DNA of 64,000 bases from the NCBI GenBank assembly GCA_947626525.1, contig CANQSM010000006.1:1-64000 (forward strand), given 5' to 3'. Numbering within the stretch: the stretch's first letter is position 1; every line of letters begins with the position of its first letter. Of this stretch, positions 10,915-21,581 are shown piece after piece. This stretch comes from an uncultured Phocaeicola sp. Lineage in GTDB: Bacteria > Bacteroidota > Bacteroidia > Bacteroidales > Bacteroidaceae. The notes beneath the pieces were generated by a model that worked only from the letters and a program-made list of their open reading frames with translations, had not been told where the DNA came from and did no database searches. The translations under genes were made by a program, and so were the position numbers.

Positions 10915-12287
10915 GATTCGTTTAGTATTTCGCAAATTTGTGAAACATATCTGTCAAGATCTCCTGCTCCGAGTAAAATCAGTACTTCGATAGGCTCTTC
11001 TTTTATTACGGTAAGAACATCTTCTTTTTTGCACAATCTTTTTTTTACGTGAGGGTCTAAATTCTCGTAAATCAGTTCACTGGTAACCCCAGGGATGGGT
11101 GTTTCGCGTGCCGGATAGATTTCTGTGAGAATGACTTTGTCGAATAATGACAGGCTTTCGGCAAAATCTTTATAGAAATCGCATGTGCGGGTATAAAGAT
11201 GGGGTTGAAACAGGGCTGTAATCTTTTTATCCCGATAAAGTTCCCTGACAGAAAGGGCGCTCTGCCTGACTTCCGAAGGATGATGTGCATAGTCGGTAAG
11301 GAACACTACGCGATCGCTTTTGATTTGGAAATCAAAACGGCGCACGACTCCTTGGAAACTTTCCATTCCCTTCTTGATCTCATTGTCGGTAGCTCCGTTT
11401 AGTTGCGCCAAAGCCATGGCTGCAATGCCGTTTTCTATATTGATGCTGACGGGTACTCCCAGACGAATATTGCGGATGGTACCTTTGGGGGAGACAAAAT
11501 CTATATAGATCTCTCCGTTGCCGATGCGTATATTTTCAGCATGGAAATCCCCTTTCTCTTTTGAATATGTGTAAATATTTACCCCTTGTTGTACGTTTGG
11601 TTTCATGTCCAAGTCTTCGTGGAGTATAAGTGCTCCACTTGGCTGGATCAGTGTGGTAAACTTTGTGAAGCTCTCTAAATAGGCCTCTTTCGTTCCGTAA
11701 ATATCCAGATGATCGGGGTCGGTAGCTGTGATGACAGCCATATAGGGAGAAAGCCAATGGAAGGAACGGTCAAACTCGTCAGCTTCGATAACCACGAAGT
11801 CGCTCTTGTCGGATAGCAATAAATTCGTACCATAGTTTTTGGAAATGCCTCCTAAAAACGCATTGCACTCTACATGTGATTGATGCAAAAGATGCGCAGC
11901 CATGGTGGAGGTGGTGGTCTTTCCATGTGTTCCGGCGACACAAAGTCCTTTGCTCGAACGGGTTATTGTACCCAAAACTTGGGCACGCTTTTCCATTTTA
12001 AAACTGTTTTGGAGAAAATACAGGTATTCTGGATGCGTCGTGGGTATGGCAGGCGTGTATACAACCAACGTATGCTTTGGATTCCGGCATTCAAAAGGAA
12101 TTTCATTTACATCCTCTTGGTAATGGATTCGGGCTCCTTCTTGGATAAGTTGTTCCGTCAGCTCACTGGGAGTACGGTCATAGCCAGCCACTATCTTTCC
12201 TTTTGAAAGAAAGTAACGGACCAAGGCACTCATACCGATACCTCCTGCTCCGATGAAGTAGACCGCTTTTATTGTGCTAACATCCAT
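10911..12287 (-). CDS. murC: UDP-N-acetylmuramate--L-alanine ligase
   Basis: Adds L-alanine to UDP-MurNAc in the cytoplasm, the first step of stem-peptide assembly. The 458-aa product has the UDP-binding Rossmann start YFIGAGGIGMSALVR, the ATP loop GTHGKTTTS, and DEFDRSF and TDYAHHPSE of the Mur ligase central and C-terminal domains. It overlaps murG upstream by 11 bases and ftsQ downstream by 4. Confidence 0.97.
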   Translation of the reverse strand: MDVSTIKAVYFIGAGGIGMSALVRYFLSKGKIVAGYDRTPSELTEQLIQEGARIHYQEDVNEIPFECRNPKHTLVVYTPAIPTTHPEYLYFLQNSFKMEKRAQVLGTITRSSKGLCVAGTHGKTTTSTMAAHLLHQSHVECNAFLGGISKNYGTNLLLSDKSDFVVIEADEFDRSFHWLSPYMAVITATDPDHLDIYGTKEAYLESFTKFTTLIQPSGALILHEDLDMKPNVQQGVNIYTYSKEKGDFHAENIRIGNGEIYIDFVSPKGTIRNIRLGVPVSINIENGIAAMALAQLNGATDNEIKKGMESFQGVVRRFDFQIKSDRVVFLTDYAHHPSEVRQSALSVRELYRDKKITALFQPHLYTRTCDFYKDFAESLSLFDKVILTEIYPARETPIPGVTSELIYENLDPHVKKRLCKKEDVLTVIKEEPIEVLILLGAGDLDRYVSQICEILNES

Positions 12288-13407
12288 GTTCTTTCTGGTA
12301 TTGCTCTGCCAGCCTGATTACTTCATCGGCAATGGTGTCTGCCGAGTGTTCAAAGGCCAGTAGGGATATATTCTTACCTAAGGTAGCAAGCTTTTCTGTA
12401 TCTTTCACTGTCCGGATGGCTGTTTTAACTAATGTTCCGGTAGCTTCGCTGTCTTTAATGTAAAGGGCGGCTTCCTTATTGACTAAAGCCAATGCGTTTT
12501 TCGTTTGATGATCTTCCGCGACATTGGGAGACGGTACCAGAATGACCGGTTTCTTTAGCAGGCAGAATTCGGAAATGGAACCGGCTCCTGCACGGGAGAT
12601 AATCAAGTCAGCTGCACTGTAAGCATATTCCATATTGGATATGAAATCAGTGATGTGTATCATCGGGTGGTTCCCTGTTTCTTGCAATCGTCTTTTATCC
12701 TCTTCATAATAGTATTTTCCGGTTTGCCAGATAAATTGTACATCGGATGCGGCAATTTTTTTCACATGGCCCAGTATGCTTTCATTTAGAGTACGTGCTC
12801 CCAGACTACCGCCAATGACTAGAATCGTTTTCTTTTCCGGTGCCAGTCCAAATGATTGGATAGCTTCTTCCCGAGTTACCGTATGGTTCAATAATCCTTG
12901 GCGGACCGGATTTCCGGTAAGGATGATTTTCTCTGGATCGAAAAAGCGTTCCATGCCTTCGTAAGCGACGCAGATTTTTTGCGCCCTTTTGGCCAGAAGT
13001 TTATTCGTAACGCCTGCATAAGAGTTTTGCTCCTGTATTAAAGTCGGAATGCCCATCTTACCCGCCATGTTCAGAGTTGGACCGCTTGCGTATCCGCCTA
13101 CACCGACTGCTACATGCGGTTTAAATGTCTTGATGATTTTACGTGCTTTCAACTGACTTTGCATCAATTTGTACAAAACACGGACATTTTTCAACAAATG
13201 ACTTCGGTCGAATCCGCATACGGGCAACCCTTGTATTTCGTATCCGGCCGCTGGAACACGCTGCATCTCCATACGTCCTTCCGCGCCTACAAACAGGATT
13301 TGTGCCTCCGGACGTTTGGCCTTGATAGCGTTGGCTATAGATATAGCCGGAAAGATATGTCCTCCGGTTCCTCCTCCGCTAATGATTATTTTTAAATTTT
13401 CTTTCAT
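12277..13407 (-). CDS. murG: UDP-GlcNAc:lipid I N-acetylglucosaminyltransferase MurG
   Basis: Makes lipid II at the inner membrane face. The product (376 aa) opens with the glycine-rich loop IISGGGTGGHIFPA and contains GVGGYASGP, LIQEQNSYAG, VIGGSLGAR and ISRAGAGSISE of the GT-B fold. The frame is open to 13434, but MKENLKIIISGG at 13407 gives the correct N-terminus. It sits between ftsW and murC. Confidence 0.97.
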   Translation of the reverse strand: MKENLKIIISGGGTGGHIFPAISIANAIKAKRPEAQILFVGAEGRMEMQRVPAAGYEIQGLPVCGFDRSHLLKNVRVLYKLMQSQLKARKIIKTFKPHVAVGVGGYASGPTLNMAGKMGIPTLIQEQNSYAGVTNKLLAKRAQKICVAYEGMERFFDPEKIILTGNPVRQGLLNHTVTREEAIQSFGLAPEKKTILVIGGSLGARTLNESILGHVKKIAASDVQFIWQTGKYYYEEDKRRLQETGNHPMIHITDFISNMEYAYSAADLIISRAGAGSISEFCLLKKPVILVPSPNVAEDHQTKNALALVNKEAALYIKDSEATGTLVKTAIRTVKDTEKLATLGKNISLLAFEHSADTIADEVIRLAEQYQKEHGC

Positions 13408-13465
13408 ATAAGTAATTTGCCGAGAAATCAGCAAAAATATAAATAAAATTTTTAAAATGAATGTA

Positions 13466-14698
13466 TTAATCCATATTTTCTTCTATGTCTTCCGCATCTG
13501 TCTCTTGTGGGATGCCTTCAGTCAGTGCTTGTTTCTGTTTTTCCTGTTTTTGGACGTAACGGCTTACGCTTAGAATCATGCCGATGTATGCGCAATTGAT
13601 AAAGGTGGACGTACCTCCTTTGCTGATAAGCGGAAGGGGCTGTCCGGTGACAGGAAACAGGCCTACTGCCACCATCATGTTCAGAATGGCTTGTGAAACA
13701 AGTAATAAGGTGATTCCCATGACCAGGAAAGCCGGAAAGTTGCTTTCGCATTTATTGGCAATCCGTCCGGCGCGAATGAGTAAAACAATATATAAAAAGA
13801 CAACAAAAACACCTCCAAGCAATCCTAACTCTTCGATAACTATAGCAAAAATGAAGTCGGAAAAAGCCTGAGAAAGGAAATCCCGTTCCACTGAATTTCC
13901 CGGCATTTTCCCAATGATATGACTACTGGCAATGGCAATGTTGGCGTGGGCAATCTGTGCGTCTTTGTCTATGTCGAATTCAGCCGGCGTGATGGCTTTC
14001 TTATCCTCGAAATGGCCTTTGATGCGGCTTTGCATAGTGGGTAATCTTCTGGAGACATGTTCCAGCGCACCGGATGGTATGTAGGTGATGGAAAGAATGA
14101 AGGCGCTGCCTGCCAAGGCGATCACACCCAGCATTTTTCCTAATTGTTTCCAGGGGACACGTCCGATAATCATCATTAGCATAGTTACCCCGAAAAGCAA
14201 TAAAGCGGTGGAACCGTTTTCCCTGAAGATGAGAAAACAGATCGGCATGCTGATGCATAGGACGTATTTGAATGCTTGTTTATTTGCTGCTTTTTCCTCT
14301 TGCATTTTGGAAAGAATCAGCGCGGTACCGATGATGACTCCCATTTTCCCCAGTTCGGACGGCTGGAACTTCAGACCGAAGATGTCAATCCATCTGGCAG
14401 CTCCGTTGATAAGGAGACCTCGGGCTGTCAGATAAAGAAGTAATACGGTAGATAGAGGTAATAATATGATGGGCAGTACCTTAAACCATCGGCATGAAAT
14501 GTTATGTACGATTAGGACGATGACCGTACCTACCATTAGAAATATGCAGTGTTGAGTGATAGGTCCCCAATGGTCTCCCGATTTATAAGTCAGTGTGCTG
14601 GCGGCACTGAATACCTCAATAATGGAAATAAGGCACAGGAACATGAAGACGATCCAGACCCCCTTGTCTCCTTTGAATAAGTTTTTAACTAAATCCAT
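13466..14698 (-). CDS. ftsW: Cell division protein FtsW (SEDS glycosyltransferase)
   Basis: SEDS-family septal peptidoglycan polymerase, partner of FtsI. The 410-aa protein has about ten membrane segments, GRGLLINGAARWI-type FtsW/RodA sequence before FQPSELGKM, and the C-terminal signature GQPLPLISKGGTS. A cytoplasmic acidic tail follows residue 385. It could be RodA by fold, but the position within dcw decides for FtsW. Confidence 0.94.
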   Translation of the reverse strand: MDLVKNLFKGDKGVWIVFMFLCLISIIEVFSAASTLTYKSGDHWGPITQHCIFLMVGTVIVLIVHNISCRWFKVLPIILLPLSTVLLLYLTARGLLINGAARWIDIFGLKFQPSELGKMGVIIGTALILSKMQEEKAANKQAFKYVLCISMPICFLIFRENGSTALLLFGVTMLMMIIGRVPWKQLGKMLGVIALAGSAFILSITYIPSGALEHVSRRLPTMQSRIKGHFEDKKAITPAEFDIDKDAQIAHANIAIASSHIIGKMPGNSVERDFLSQAFSDFIFAIVIEELGLLGGVFVVFLYIVLLIRAGRIANKCESNFPAFLVMGITLLLVSQAILNMMVAVGLFPVTGQPLPLISKGGTSTFINCAYIGMILSVSRYVQKQEKQKQALTEGIPQETDAEDIEENMD

Positions 14699-14735
14699 CT
14701 TTTGTTCTCCGTTTAATGTTTTTATAATTCTTTAT

Positions 14736-16070
14736 TTACAGGGCTCTGACACAAGCTTTGAACTGGTTTCCTCTGTCTTCATAACTTTTGAACAAGTCGA
14801 AACTTGCACAACAAGGACTTAACAATACGGTCTCTCCTTTTTGAGCCATCTTGTAGGCCGCTTCTACCGCTTCTTTCATACTTTGGACATCGGCTACGGG
14901 TAATCCCATTGAATCGAAGAACGCATGTAATTTTTCATTATGCAGTCCTAGGTAAATGAGTCCGCTGCATTTTTCTTTTACCAGGCTGGCAATTTCATTA
15001 TAGTCGTTACCTTTGTCTTTTCCTCCCAGGATAAGTATGGTTTTGGTTGTCATACTTTGCAATGCATACCAGCAAGAGTTTACATTGGTGGCTTTGGAGT
15101 CGTTGATATAATCGACACCTCGTATACGGGCCACTTTTTCCAAACGGTGCTCTACGCCTTTGAAATCACTTAATGCTTCTCGAATATACTCTTTCCGTAT
15201 GCCGGCGAGATTTGCCGAGATGCCTGCGGCCAAGGAATTATACAGGTTATGTGTGCCGGTCAAGGCAAGTTCTTCCTGTTCCATGTTAAATGCAATCGGT
15301 TCGGTGATAACCACTTTATGGTCTTCTGTATAGGCGATGACTCCTTTTTCTTTTACGGCAGAAAATGGATACAATTTTGCATGGAGGCCGTATTTTTTCA
15401 GTTCGCGTTGTATAATGGGGTCATCATTCCAGAAGATAAAGGCGTCTTCTTCCGTTTGGTTTTGTATAATCCGGAATTTGGCGTCCACATAATTCTGCAT
15501 ATTATGGTCATACCGATCCAGATGATCCGGAGTAATGTTCATCAGGATGGCGATGTTTGCATGAAATTTGTACATGTTGTCCAATTGGAAGCTGCTCAAT
15601 TCGATTACATAATAATCGTGATTTTTTTCTGCCACCTGCAAGGCAAGGCTCTGCCCGATATTTCCCGCCAGTCCTACATTCAGTCCGGCACTTTTGAATA
15701 TATGATAGATAAGGGAAGTCGTGGTCGTTTTTCCATTACTTCCTGTAATGCAGATCATCTTGGCATTTGTATAACGTCCGGCGAATTCTATCTCCGAGAT
15801 AACTGGAATATGCTTTTCTTTTATTTTCAGAATAATGGGCGCGTCATTGGGGATACCCGGACTTTTGATGACTTCGTCCGCATTTAATATCAGTGATTCC
15901 GTGTGTTGTCCTTCTTCCCATGAAATACCTCTGGAGTCTAACATTTCTTTGTATTGTTCTTTTATTTTCGACATATCTGAAACAAACACGTCGAAACCTT
16001 TTTTTAAGGCTAATACGGCTGCTCCCACACCGCTTTCACCTGCTCCTAAAACAACAATTCTTTGACTCAT
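14736..16070 (-). CDS. murD: UDP-N-acetylmuramoylalanine--D-glutamate ligase
   Basis: Adds D-glutamate to UDP-MurNAc-L-Ala. The product (444 aa) starts MSQRIVVLGAGESGVGAA, has the ATP loop ITGSNGKTTTTS, NITPDHLDRY, and the C-terminal LSPCCASFDLFKSYEDRG. The frame is open to 16193, but the ATG at 16070 is only 3 bases from the mraY stop and starts the Rossmann motif properly. Confidence 0.97.
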   Translation of the reverse strand: MSQRIVVLGAGESGVGAAVLALKKGFDVFVSDMSKIKEQYKEMLDSRGISWEEGQHTESLILNADEVIKSPGIPNDAPIILKIKEKHIPVISEIEFAGRYTNAKMICITGSNGKTTTTSLIYHIFKSAGLNVGLAGNIGQSLALQVAEKNHDYYVIELSSFQLDNMYKFHANIAILMNITPDHLDRYDHNMQNYVDAKFRIIQNQTEEDAFIFWNDDPIIQRELKKYGLHAKLYPFSAVKEKGVIAYTEDHKVVITEPIAFNMEQEELALTGTHNLYNSLAAGISANLAGIRKEYIREALSDFKGVEHRLEKVARIRGVDYINDSKATNVNSCWYALQSMTTKTILILGGKDKGNDYNEIASLVKEKCSGLIYLGLHNEKLHAFFDSMGLPVADVQSMKEAVEAAYKMAQKGETVLLSPCCASFDLFKSYEDRGNQFKACVRAL

Positions 16071-16072
16071 CT

Positions 16073-17341
16073 TTATCTGATTTTTAAAGTTATAATAGTG
16101 ATGGCTGCCAGCAATATGGTGATAATCCAGAATCGTACTGTAATTTTGGATTCGTGGAAGGCACTGTTCGGCTTGGTGATGACGTAACGGCAATTGGGAT
16201 CAAGTTGCGCCAGTGTGGTACGGAAATGATCGTGTATGGGAGTACGTTTGAATATACGTTGTCTTATCCCTTTTTTCTTTCCGTTTTTGTAATATCTGAC
16301 CTGTAGGATGACTGACAGATTTTCTACCAGAAAGATTCCGCAGAGGATAGGAATGAGCAATTCCTTATGTATGATGATTGCAAAGACAGCGATAATGCCT
16401 CCGATGGTCAGACTTCCGGTATCACCCATGAAAATTTGGGCGGGGAAAGCATTGTACCATAGGAATCCGATGAGCGCGCCGATGAATGCGCAAATGAAGA
16501 TAACCAATTCTTCGCTTCCGGGGATGTACATGATATTCAGATAGCCTGCATATTGTATATGGCTTGATACGTATGCCAGAATTCCCAACGTCACTCCGAT
16601 GATAGCTGAATTACCGGCCGCCATGCCGTCCATACCGTCATTCAGGTTGGCTCCGTTTGATACGGCGGTGACGACAAATATCGTAATAATCACAAACAGA
16701 ACCCATCCGGCCGTTTCGGCGTGTTCGCCCATAAAAGATACCAAGTCCGCATAATCCAGATTGTTGTTCTTAAAGAACGGTATCGTAGTTTGAGTGGACT
16801 TCTCAGCTTGGCTTTTATGAACGACTTCCACGGTTTGATTGCTGCGTTGTATTTCTATATTCTTGCGTATCACTACATCCGGACTCAAGTAAAGCGTAAG
16901 TCCTACGATAAGCCCTAATCCTACCTGACCGATGATTTTGAATTTGCCATGTAAACCTTCCTTATCTTTTTTGAAGACTTTGATGTAATCGTCTAAAAAA
17001 CCCAGTGTACCCAGCCAAACGGTGGTAATGAGCATAAGAATCATGTAGATGTTGGTCAGATTACCGAGCAACAAACAAGGAATGATAATGGCGATTATGA
17101 TAATCACTCCACCCATGGTCGGAACCCCTACCTTATTTATATTGAACGGGTCGATACTTGCATCCCTCTGAGTTTCGGATATTTGTTTTTTTCGCAGAAG
17201 ATTGATAAAATATTCTCCGAATATGGCAGAAATCAGCAAGGCCAGGATGATGACCATTAATGAACGGAATGAAACGTATCCGAACATTCTGGCTCCCGGA
17301 ATATCATACTGCTCCAGATATTGAAATAAATGATATAACAT
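16073..17341 (-). CDS. mraY: Phospho-N-acetylmuramoyl-pentapeptide transferase MraY
   Basis: Transfers phospho-MurNAc-pentapeptide to undecaprenyl phosphate, making lipid I. The 422-aa membrane protein has PTMGG, LGFLDDYIKV with the catalytic Asp pair, NGANLNDGMDGMAAG, GDTGSLTIGG and the histidine motif RTPIHDHF. It is about 60 aa longer than E. coli MraY; much of the excess is a hydrophilic stretch around residues 165-205 (EIQRSNQTVEVVHKS and after), between membrane segments. Confidence 0.96.
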   Translation of the reverse strand: MLYHLFQYLEQYDIPGARMFGYVSFRSLMVIILALLISAIFGEYFINLLRKKQISETQRDASIDPFNINKVGVPTMGGVIIIIAIIIPCLLLGNLTNIYMILMLITTVWLGTLGFLDDYIKVFKKDKEGLHGKFKIIGQVGLGLIVGLTLYLSPDVVIRKNIEIQRSNQTVEVVHKSQAEKSTQTTIPFFKNNNLDYADLVSFMGEHAETAGWVLFVIITIFVVTAVSNGANLNDGMDGMAAGNSAIIGVTLGILAYVSSHIQYAGYLNIMYIPGSEELVIFICAFIGALIGFLWYNAFPAQIFMGDTGSLTIGGIIAVFAIIIHKELLIPILCGIFLVENLSVILQVRYYKNGKKKGIRQRIFKRTPIHDHFRTTLAQLDPNCRYVITKPNSAFHESKITVRFWIITILLAAITIITLKIR

Positions 17342-17367
17342 ACTTTTTCTTTTTCGCTTCTATTCTT

Positions 17368-18825
17368 TTAATTTGAAAAACAATCTTTCAGCACTTCTTT
17401 ATCGTCGAAATGATGTTTTATTCCTTTTATTTCCTGGTAGTCCTCATGACCTTTGCCGGCTACCAAAATGACATCTCCCGGTTGGGCCAGGGCACAGGCG
17501 GTGCGTATGGCCTCTTTACGGTCTACAATGGAAAGCACCTTCTTCATTTCTGAGGGGGTCAGACCGGCAAGCATGTCCTGGATAATGTCTTGTGGTTCCT
17601 CGAAGCGAGGATTGTCGGAAGTGATGATGACTTTATCACTCCTTTTTACTGCTTCCTGGGCCATTAATGGACGTTTCCCTTTGTCACGGTTTCCTCCGGC
17701 TCCGACCACAGTTATGATTTTGACCTTACCTTTTCCTTCCAGCACCTCGTGGATGGCATTCAATACATTTGCCAAAGCGTCAGGGGTGTGTGCGTAATCT
17801 ACAATGGCTGTGTAGCCTTCCGGTGACCGCAAGGAGTCAAAGCGTCCTGCGACAGGGCGCAACGTACTCAATATGAGCAGGACGTCTTCTTCATCTTTCC
17901 CTAACAAACAGGCCGCTCCGAACACAGCCAATAAGTTGGAGGCATTGAATTTTCCGATAAACTGTACATTGACCTCTTTCCGGTTGAATTCCAATTCCAT
18001 TCCCTCAAAATGGTCTTCTATGATTTTTCCCTTGAAGTCACTCATGCTTCGGAGAGAGTAGGTGTATACCTTGGCCTTGGTATTTTGTACCATGACCAGT
18101 CCGTTCTTATCGTCCATATTGGTCAGTGCAAAGGCAGTTTTGGGGAGATTGTCGAAGAAAGCCTTTTTGGCCTTTAGATAGTTTTCCACCGTTTTGTGAT
18201 AATCTAAGTGGTCACGTGTCAAGTTGGTGAAAATACCTCCGGCAAACTTGAGTCCCCCAATTCGTTTTTGGGCTATGGAATGCGAACTGACTTCCATGAA
18301 AGCATATTTGCATCCCTCGTCAGCCATTCGTCCGAGTAAGGCATTCAAGGTTATTGGGTCCGGAGTGGTATGTTCGGTCGGGAGGGCTTCGCCATCAATG
18401 TAGTTGCATACAGTAGAAATCAGTCCTACTTTATATCCGAATTTCCGGAACATCTTATATAATAAGGTAGCAATAGTTGTTTTGCCGTTAGTTCCTGTTA
18501 CGCCCACTAATTCCAGTTTGGAGGTCGGGTCACCGTAAAATAGGGTAGCCATCTGGCCGGTGATGGCTTCTGTATCCGATACCTGTATATATGTCACGCC
18601 GGGGCTCAATGTTTCCGGCAGTGTTTCGCAGACGATAGCTGTCGCCCCCTTTTCTATGGCTTTGGCAATGTAGGAATGTCCGTCAGCTTGTGTTCCCCGT
18701 ATGGCTACGAAGAGGTAATCCTCTCCGATGAGACGTGAGTCTATATGAATGCCGGCGATTTCTTTGGAAATATCACCGACCTGTCGCTTTATCTGAATAT
18801 TTTTGATAATCTCTTCCAGTTTCAT
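17368..18825 (-). CDS. murE: UDP-MurNAc-tripeptide synthetase (meso-diaminopimelate-adding)
   Basis: Adds the third residue of the peptidoglycan stem peptide. The 485-aa product has [10 protein letters not shown], the EVSSHSI motif, [10 protein letters not shown] and [11 protein letters not shown]. The substrate motif near residue 400 reads [13 protein letters not shown] is the signature of enzymes that add meso-diaminopimelate rather than lysine, so the wall should be of the mDAP type. It lies 13 bases after ftsI. Confidence 0.97.
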   Translation of the reverse strand: MKLEEIIKNIQIKRQVGDISKEIAGIHIDSRLIGEDYLFVAIRGTQADGHSYIAKAIEKGATAIVCETLPETLSPGVTYIQVSDTEAITGQMATLFYGDPTSKLELVGVTGTNGKTTIATLLYKMFRKFGYKVGLISTVCNYIDGEALPTEHTTPDPITLNALLGRMADEGCKYAFMEVSSHSIAQKRIGGLKFAGGIFTNLTRDHLDYHKTVENYLKAKKAFFDNLPKTAFALTNMDDKNGLVMVQNTKAKVYTYSLRSMSDFKGKIIEDHFEGMELEFNRKEVNVQFIGKFNASNLLAVFGAACLLGKDEEDVLLILSTLRPVAGRFDSLRSPEGYTAIVDYAHTPDALANVLNAIHEVLEGKGKVKIITVVGAGGNRDKGKRPLMAQEAVKRSDKVIITSDNPRFEEPQDIIQDMLAGLTPSEMKKVLSIVDRKEAIRTACALAQPGDVILVAGKGHEDYQEIKGIKHHFDDKEVLKDCFSN

Positions 18826-18838
18826 GTTTTCTTTATAT

Positions 18839-21004
18839 TTAATGGTTAAGTTGAAGTTTTATGGTTTGTCCTTTCCGTATTCGGGAACCTGGTGTGATAC
18901 TTTGCGAGCGCACTTTCCCCACTCCGGAGAGGCTGGCTCTCAATCCCCGTTCTTCTAATAGGTAAACGGCGTCTTTCGCTCCCATGCCGATGACGTTGGG
19001 TACCAGTTCTTTCAGGCTCGTACGGGGGGTAAGCCCTATCTCATGTGCATAGGATTGCGCATATCCCCATGTCATGCTCTCTTTTGCCGGTTCTTTTTCT
19101 TCCCATCGGGTGGGAATGTCCAGCCCTTTCAATACATAGTCGGCGGCAGTGAGGTTGCCGTTTTTTGTGTCGGGAATCGCTATCGAAGTAGAGTCGATGG
19201 CTTTTTCCAGCCTTATGGCCAGATTCTTGGCATAGACTCTTTCTGCAATCTTGCTGAATACACTTCCGGCCATTAACCCTCCTGAAACGGGAAGACCGGA
19301 TTTCTGGATGGCGACGATGCAACTATATTTAGGCGACTCTGAAGGAAAGTATCCGCAGAAACTGACTAAATATTTAGATCCGGTCTGGTATCTTCCGCTG
19401 GAAGCCACTTGGGCCGTTCCGGTTTTCCCGGATACACGAAACTGTTTGGAACCGGCTCTTTTTCCCAGACCTTCGCTTACCACCTTTTCAAGGATGTATT
19501 GTATTTTTTTTAGGGTGCTTTCCGAGCAGATCCGTTCGTTTAGAACCTCTACCGGGTATTTTTTAACCACTTGACCATCTTTGATGGCTTCTTTTACGAA
19601 ACGTGGTTTAACCATTACTCCATTGTTGGCTATGGCATTATAAAAAGTCAGTGTATTGATGGGGGGTATCAACGTTTCATATCCGATGGACATCCATGCC
19701 AGGGCTGTTCTCGACCACCCTTTTCCGTTGGGTTTACGGATGAACGGTGTGCCTTCTCCACCGATTTGCAGATTTAGCTTGGTTGGCAGACCGGTACGGT
19801 AAATACCGTCTACAAACTTTTGAGGATTGTCGTGATAATGATCATCGATAATGCGGGATACGCCGACATTTGATGAAACCATTAAAATCTGGGGAACCGT
19901 AAGATAACCGTATCCTCCTCTATACCAGTTATGATCTTTCATGGCACGTCCATGCATCATGTAAATGCCGTTGCCTGTGTCTACACCACTGTCCAGGTCA
20001 ATCATGCCGTCTTCCAAGGCGACCATGATAGAGGCTGTCTTGAAAACCGAGCCTGGCTCCATCATATCTGAGATGGCATTGCTATGTATTTCCCGATATT
20101 CGCCGTCAGCGCATTTTGTCATGTTGACGATGGCTTTTACATCCCCTGTAGCTACCTCCATTAGTACGGCCACGCCTACCGTCCCGTTGATTTCCTTCAA
20201 TTCGTCGATCAGTGCTTTTTCAGCGATGTCCTGCATGTCCACATCAATCGTGCTTACTATATCGCATCCGTCCACCGGAGGGATATCTACGATGTTCAAA
20301 TATTTGTTCATTATTTTTTGCCGGTGAGTAATGCCGACAGTTCCCCGTAAGATGGAGTCAAAAGCCAGCTCCATACCGTTTTTTGCCGAGTCCTTGGCAG
20401 GATACATATCCCCCAATGTATGCCTGGCTAAAGAACCGAAAGGTTTTTTGCGCTGATTGAAAGGCTGTTCATGAAATCCTCCTTTGTATTTGTTCAGATT
20501 GAATACAGGCAGACGTTTTACCTCTTTGTATTGGATATAGGAGATGCGTTTGGGATAGAGCAAATAACTACGACTTTCTTTCTTGCGTCCTTTCCTGATA
20601 TGTTCTTTGAATTCGTTGACGCTCTTGTCCGGAAATATTCGGTGTAGTCCGCGACAGATGGAGTCAAGGTTCACGGTGAGTGTCGAATCTTTCAGATGTT
20701 GTGCCCTTTCACGGTTTTTTCGTTCCGTGTCGCTTTCGTTTTTTTTCTTTGCCACCATGAAATCCATATAGATCTTGTATTCCGGCAGACTGCTTGCCAT
20801 GAGCTGTCCGTCGGCGGAGAGAATGTTGCCGCGATTAGGTTTCACTATTACGCTGTCTTTTACAAAACGCTCCGATACCTCTTTCCAATATTGCCGTTCT
20901 CCAAACATGATGATTCCCGCCTTGACGATGATGGCAATGCAGGTGATCCCCATTAACACGATAATGAAGATATAGCGTCGCATTATGTTTTTGTCTTTAG
21001 GCAT
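18839..21004 (-). CDS. ftsI: Septal penicillin-binding protein (FtsI/PBP3) with PASTA domain
   Basis: Class B transpeptidase that crosslinks septal peptidoglycan. The 721-aa protein has an N-terminal membrane segment (residues 10-32) and a dimerisation domain. The transpeptidase motifs are SVFK (Ser319-Lys322), SSN (377-379) and KTGT (527-530). A PASTA domain occupies about residues 660-721 ([21 protein letters not shown] onward), absent from E. coli FtsI but common in Bacteroidetes. It is 7 bases after the ftsL-like gene. Confidence 0.95.
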   Translation of the reverse strand: MPKDKNIMRRYIFIIVLMGITCIAIIVKAGIIMFGERQYWKEVSERFVKDSVIVKPNRGNILSADGQLMASSLPEYKIYMDFMVAKKKNESDTERKNRERAQHLKDSTLTVNLDSICRGLHRIFPDKSVNEFKEHIRKGRKKESRSYLLYPKRISYIQYKEVKRLPVFNLNKYKGGFHEQPFNQRKKPFGSLARHTLGDMYPAKDSAKNGMELAFDSILRGTVGITHRQKIMNKYLNIVDIPPVDGCDIVSTIDVDMQDIAEKALIDELKEINGTVGVAVLMEVATGDVKAIVNMTKCADGEYREIHSNAISDMMEPGSVFKTASIMVALEDGMIDLDSGVDTGNGIYMMHGRAMKDHNWYRGGYGYLTVPQILMVSSNVGVSRIIDDHYHDNPQKFVDGIYRTGLPTKLNLQIGGEGTPFIRKPNGKGWSRTALAWMSIGYETLIPPINTLTFYNAIANNGVMVKPRFVKEAIKDGQVVKKYPVEVLNERICSESTLKKIQYILEKVVSEGLGKRAGSKQFRVSGKTGTAQVASSGRYQTGSKYLVSFCGYFPSESPKYSCIVAIQKSGLPVSGGLMAGSVFSKIAERVYAKNLAIRLEKAIDSTSIAIPDTKNGNLTAADYVLKGLDIPTRWEEKEPAKESMTWGYAQSYAHEIGLTPRTSLKELVPNVIGMGAKDAVYLLEERGLRASLSGVGKVRSQSITPGSRIRKGQTIKLQLNH

Positions 21005-21011
21005 GGCTCTG

Positions 21012-21581
21012 TCACTTTATTAAATAAGGAGGATTTGTCGATGTTTGCAATGCGCTCCCTTCTTGTGAAACATATTCTTCGATATGCGACTGCCTGCTTT
21101 TCTCCGTCAATTCGGATGAACGGGTCAGGGCATCGTATTTGATGTCTGTCAATTCTTTCTTCAACTGGTCTATTTCAATCATTTCCTGTTGGCAGGAATA
21201 TCGGTTACTGATGTATATGATGGCAAGGATGACTAACAAAACCAATAACTTCATCTGTCTTCGGAAGAAATCATTGGTCAGGATGTCTCCTCCCAGAATG
21301 CTTCTCAATGACATGCCGTTGCCTGTATTGTTTTTGGAGGAAGAGGGTCCTTCATTCCTTTCCTCCTGGTTGGATCCGGACCCCTTTTCTTTTAAAGACT
21401 CCTTTTCCTCTTCTTCCGGGAGAACCGCTTCCGATGTGTGTGCCGGAATCCACCCTTTGGCTCTTTGCGATGTCGGAAGAGGGGAGACTGACCTTTCGTC
21501 ATGCTCCGATAAGGCTTCTCCGGTGAGAAGCTTCTCCTGTTCGGATACTATGTTTGTCTCGTCGGTTGTCATATACGTCAT
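21012..21581 (-). CDS. FtsL-like bitopic division protein
   Basis: A 189-aa protein with a long polar cytoplasmic N-terminus (about 110 residues, rich in Ser, Glu and Gly), one membrane segment (LLVLLVILAIIYISNRY) and a short periplasmic coiled coil (EIDQLKKELTDIKYDALTRS). FtsL is recognised by topology and position between rsmH and ftsI, not by sequence. Its start overlaps the rsmH stop as ATGA. FtsL proteins scaffold FtsQ, FtsB and FtsI. Confidence 0.75.
   Translation of the reverse strand: MTYMTTDETNIVSEQEKLLTGEALSEHDERSVSPLPTSQRAKGWIPAHTSEAVLPEEEEKESLKEKGSGSNQEERNEGPSSSKNNTGNGMSLRSILGGDILTNDFFRRQMKLLVLLVILAIIYISNRYSCQQEMIEIDQLKKELTDIKYDALTRSSELTEKSRQSHIEEYVSQEGSALQTSTNPPYLIK

Noticed and set aside
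10177-10935. FtsQ starting at the upstream TTG
   Set aside because: The ATG at 10914 forms the standard ATGA overlap with murC.
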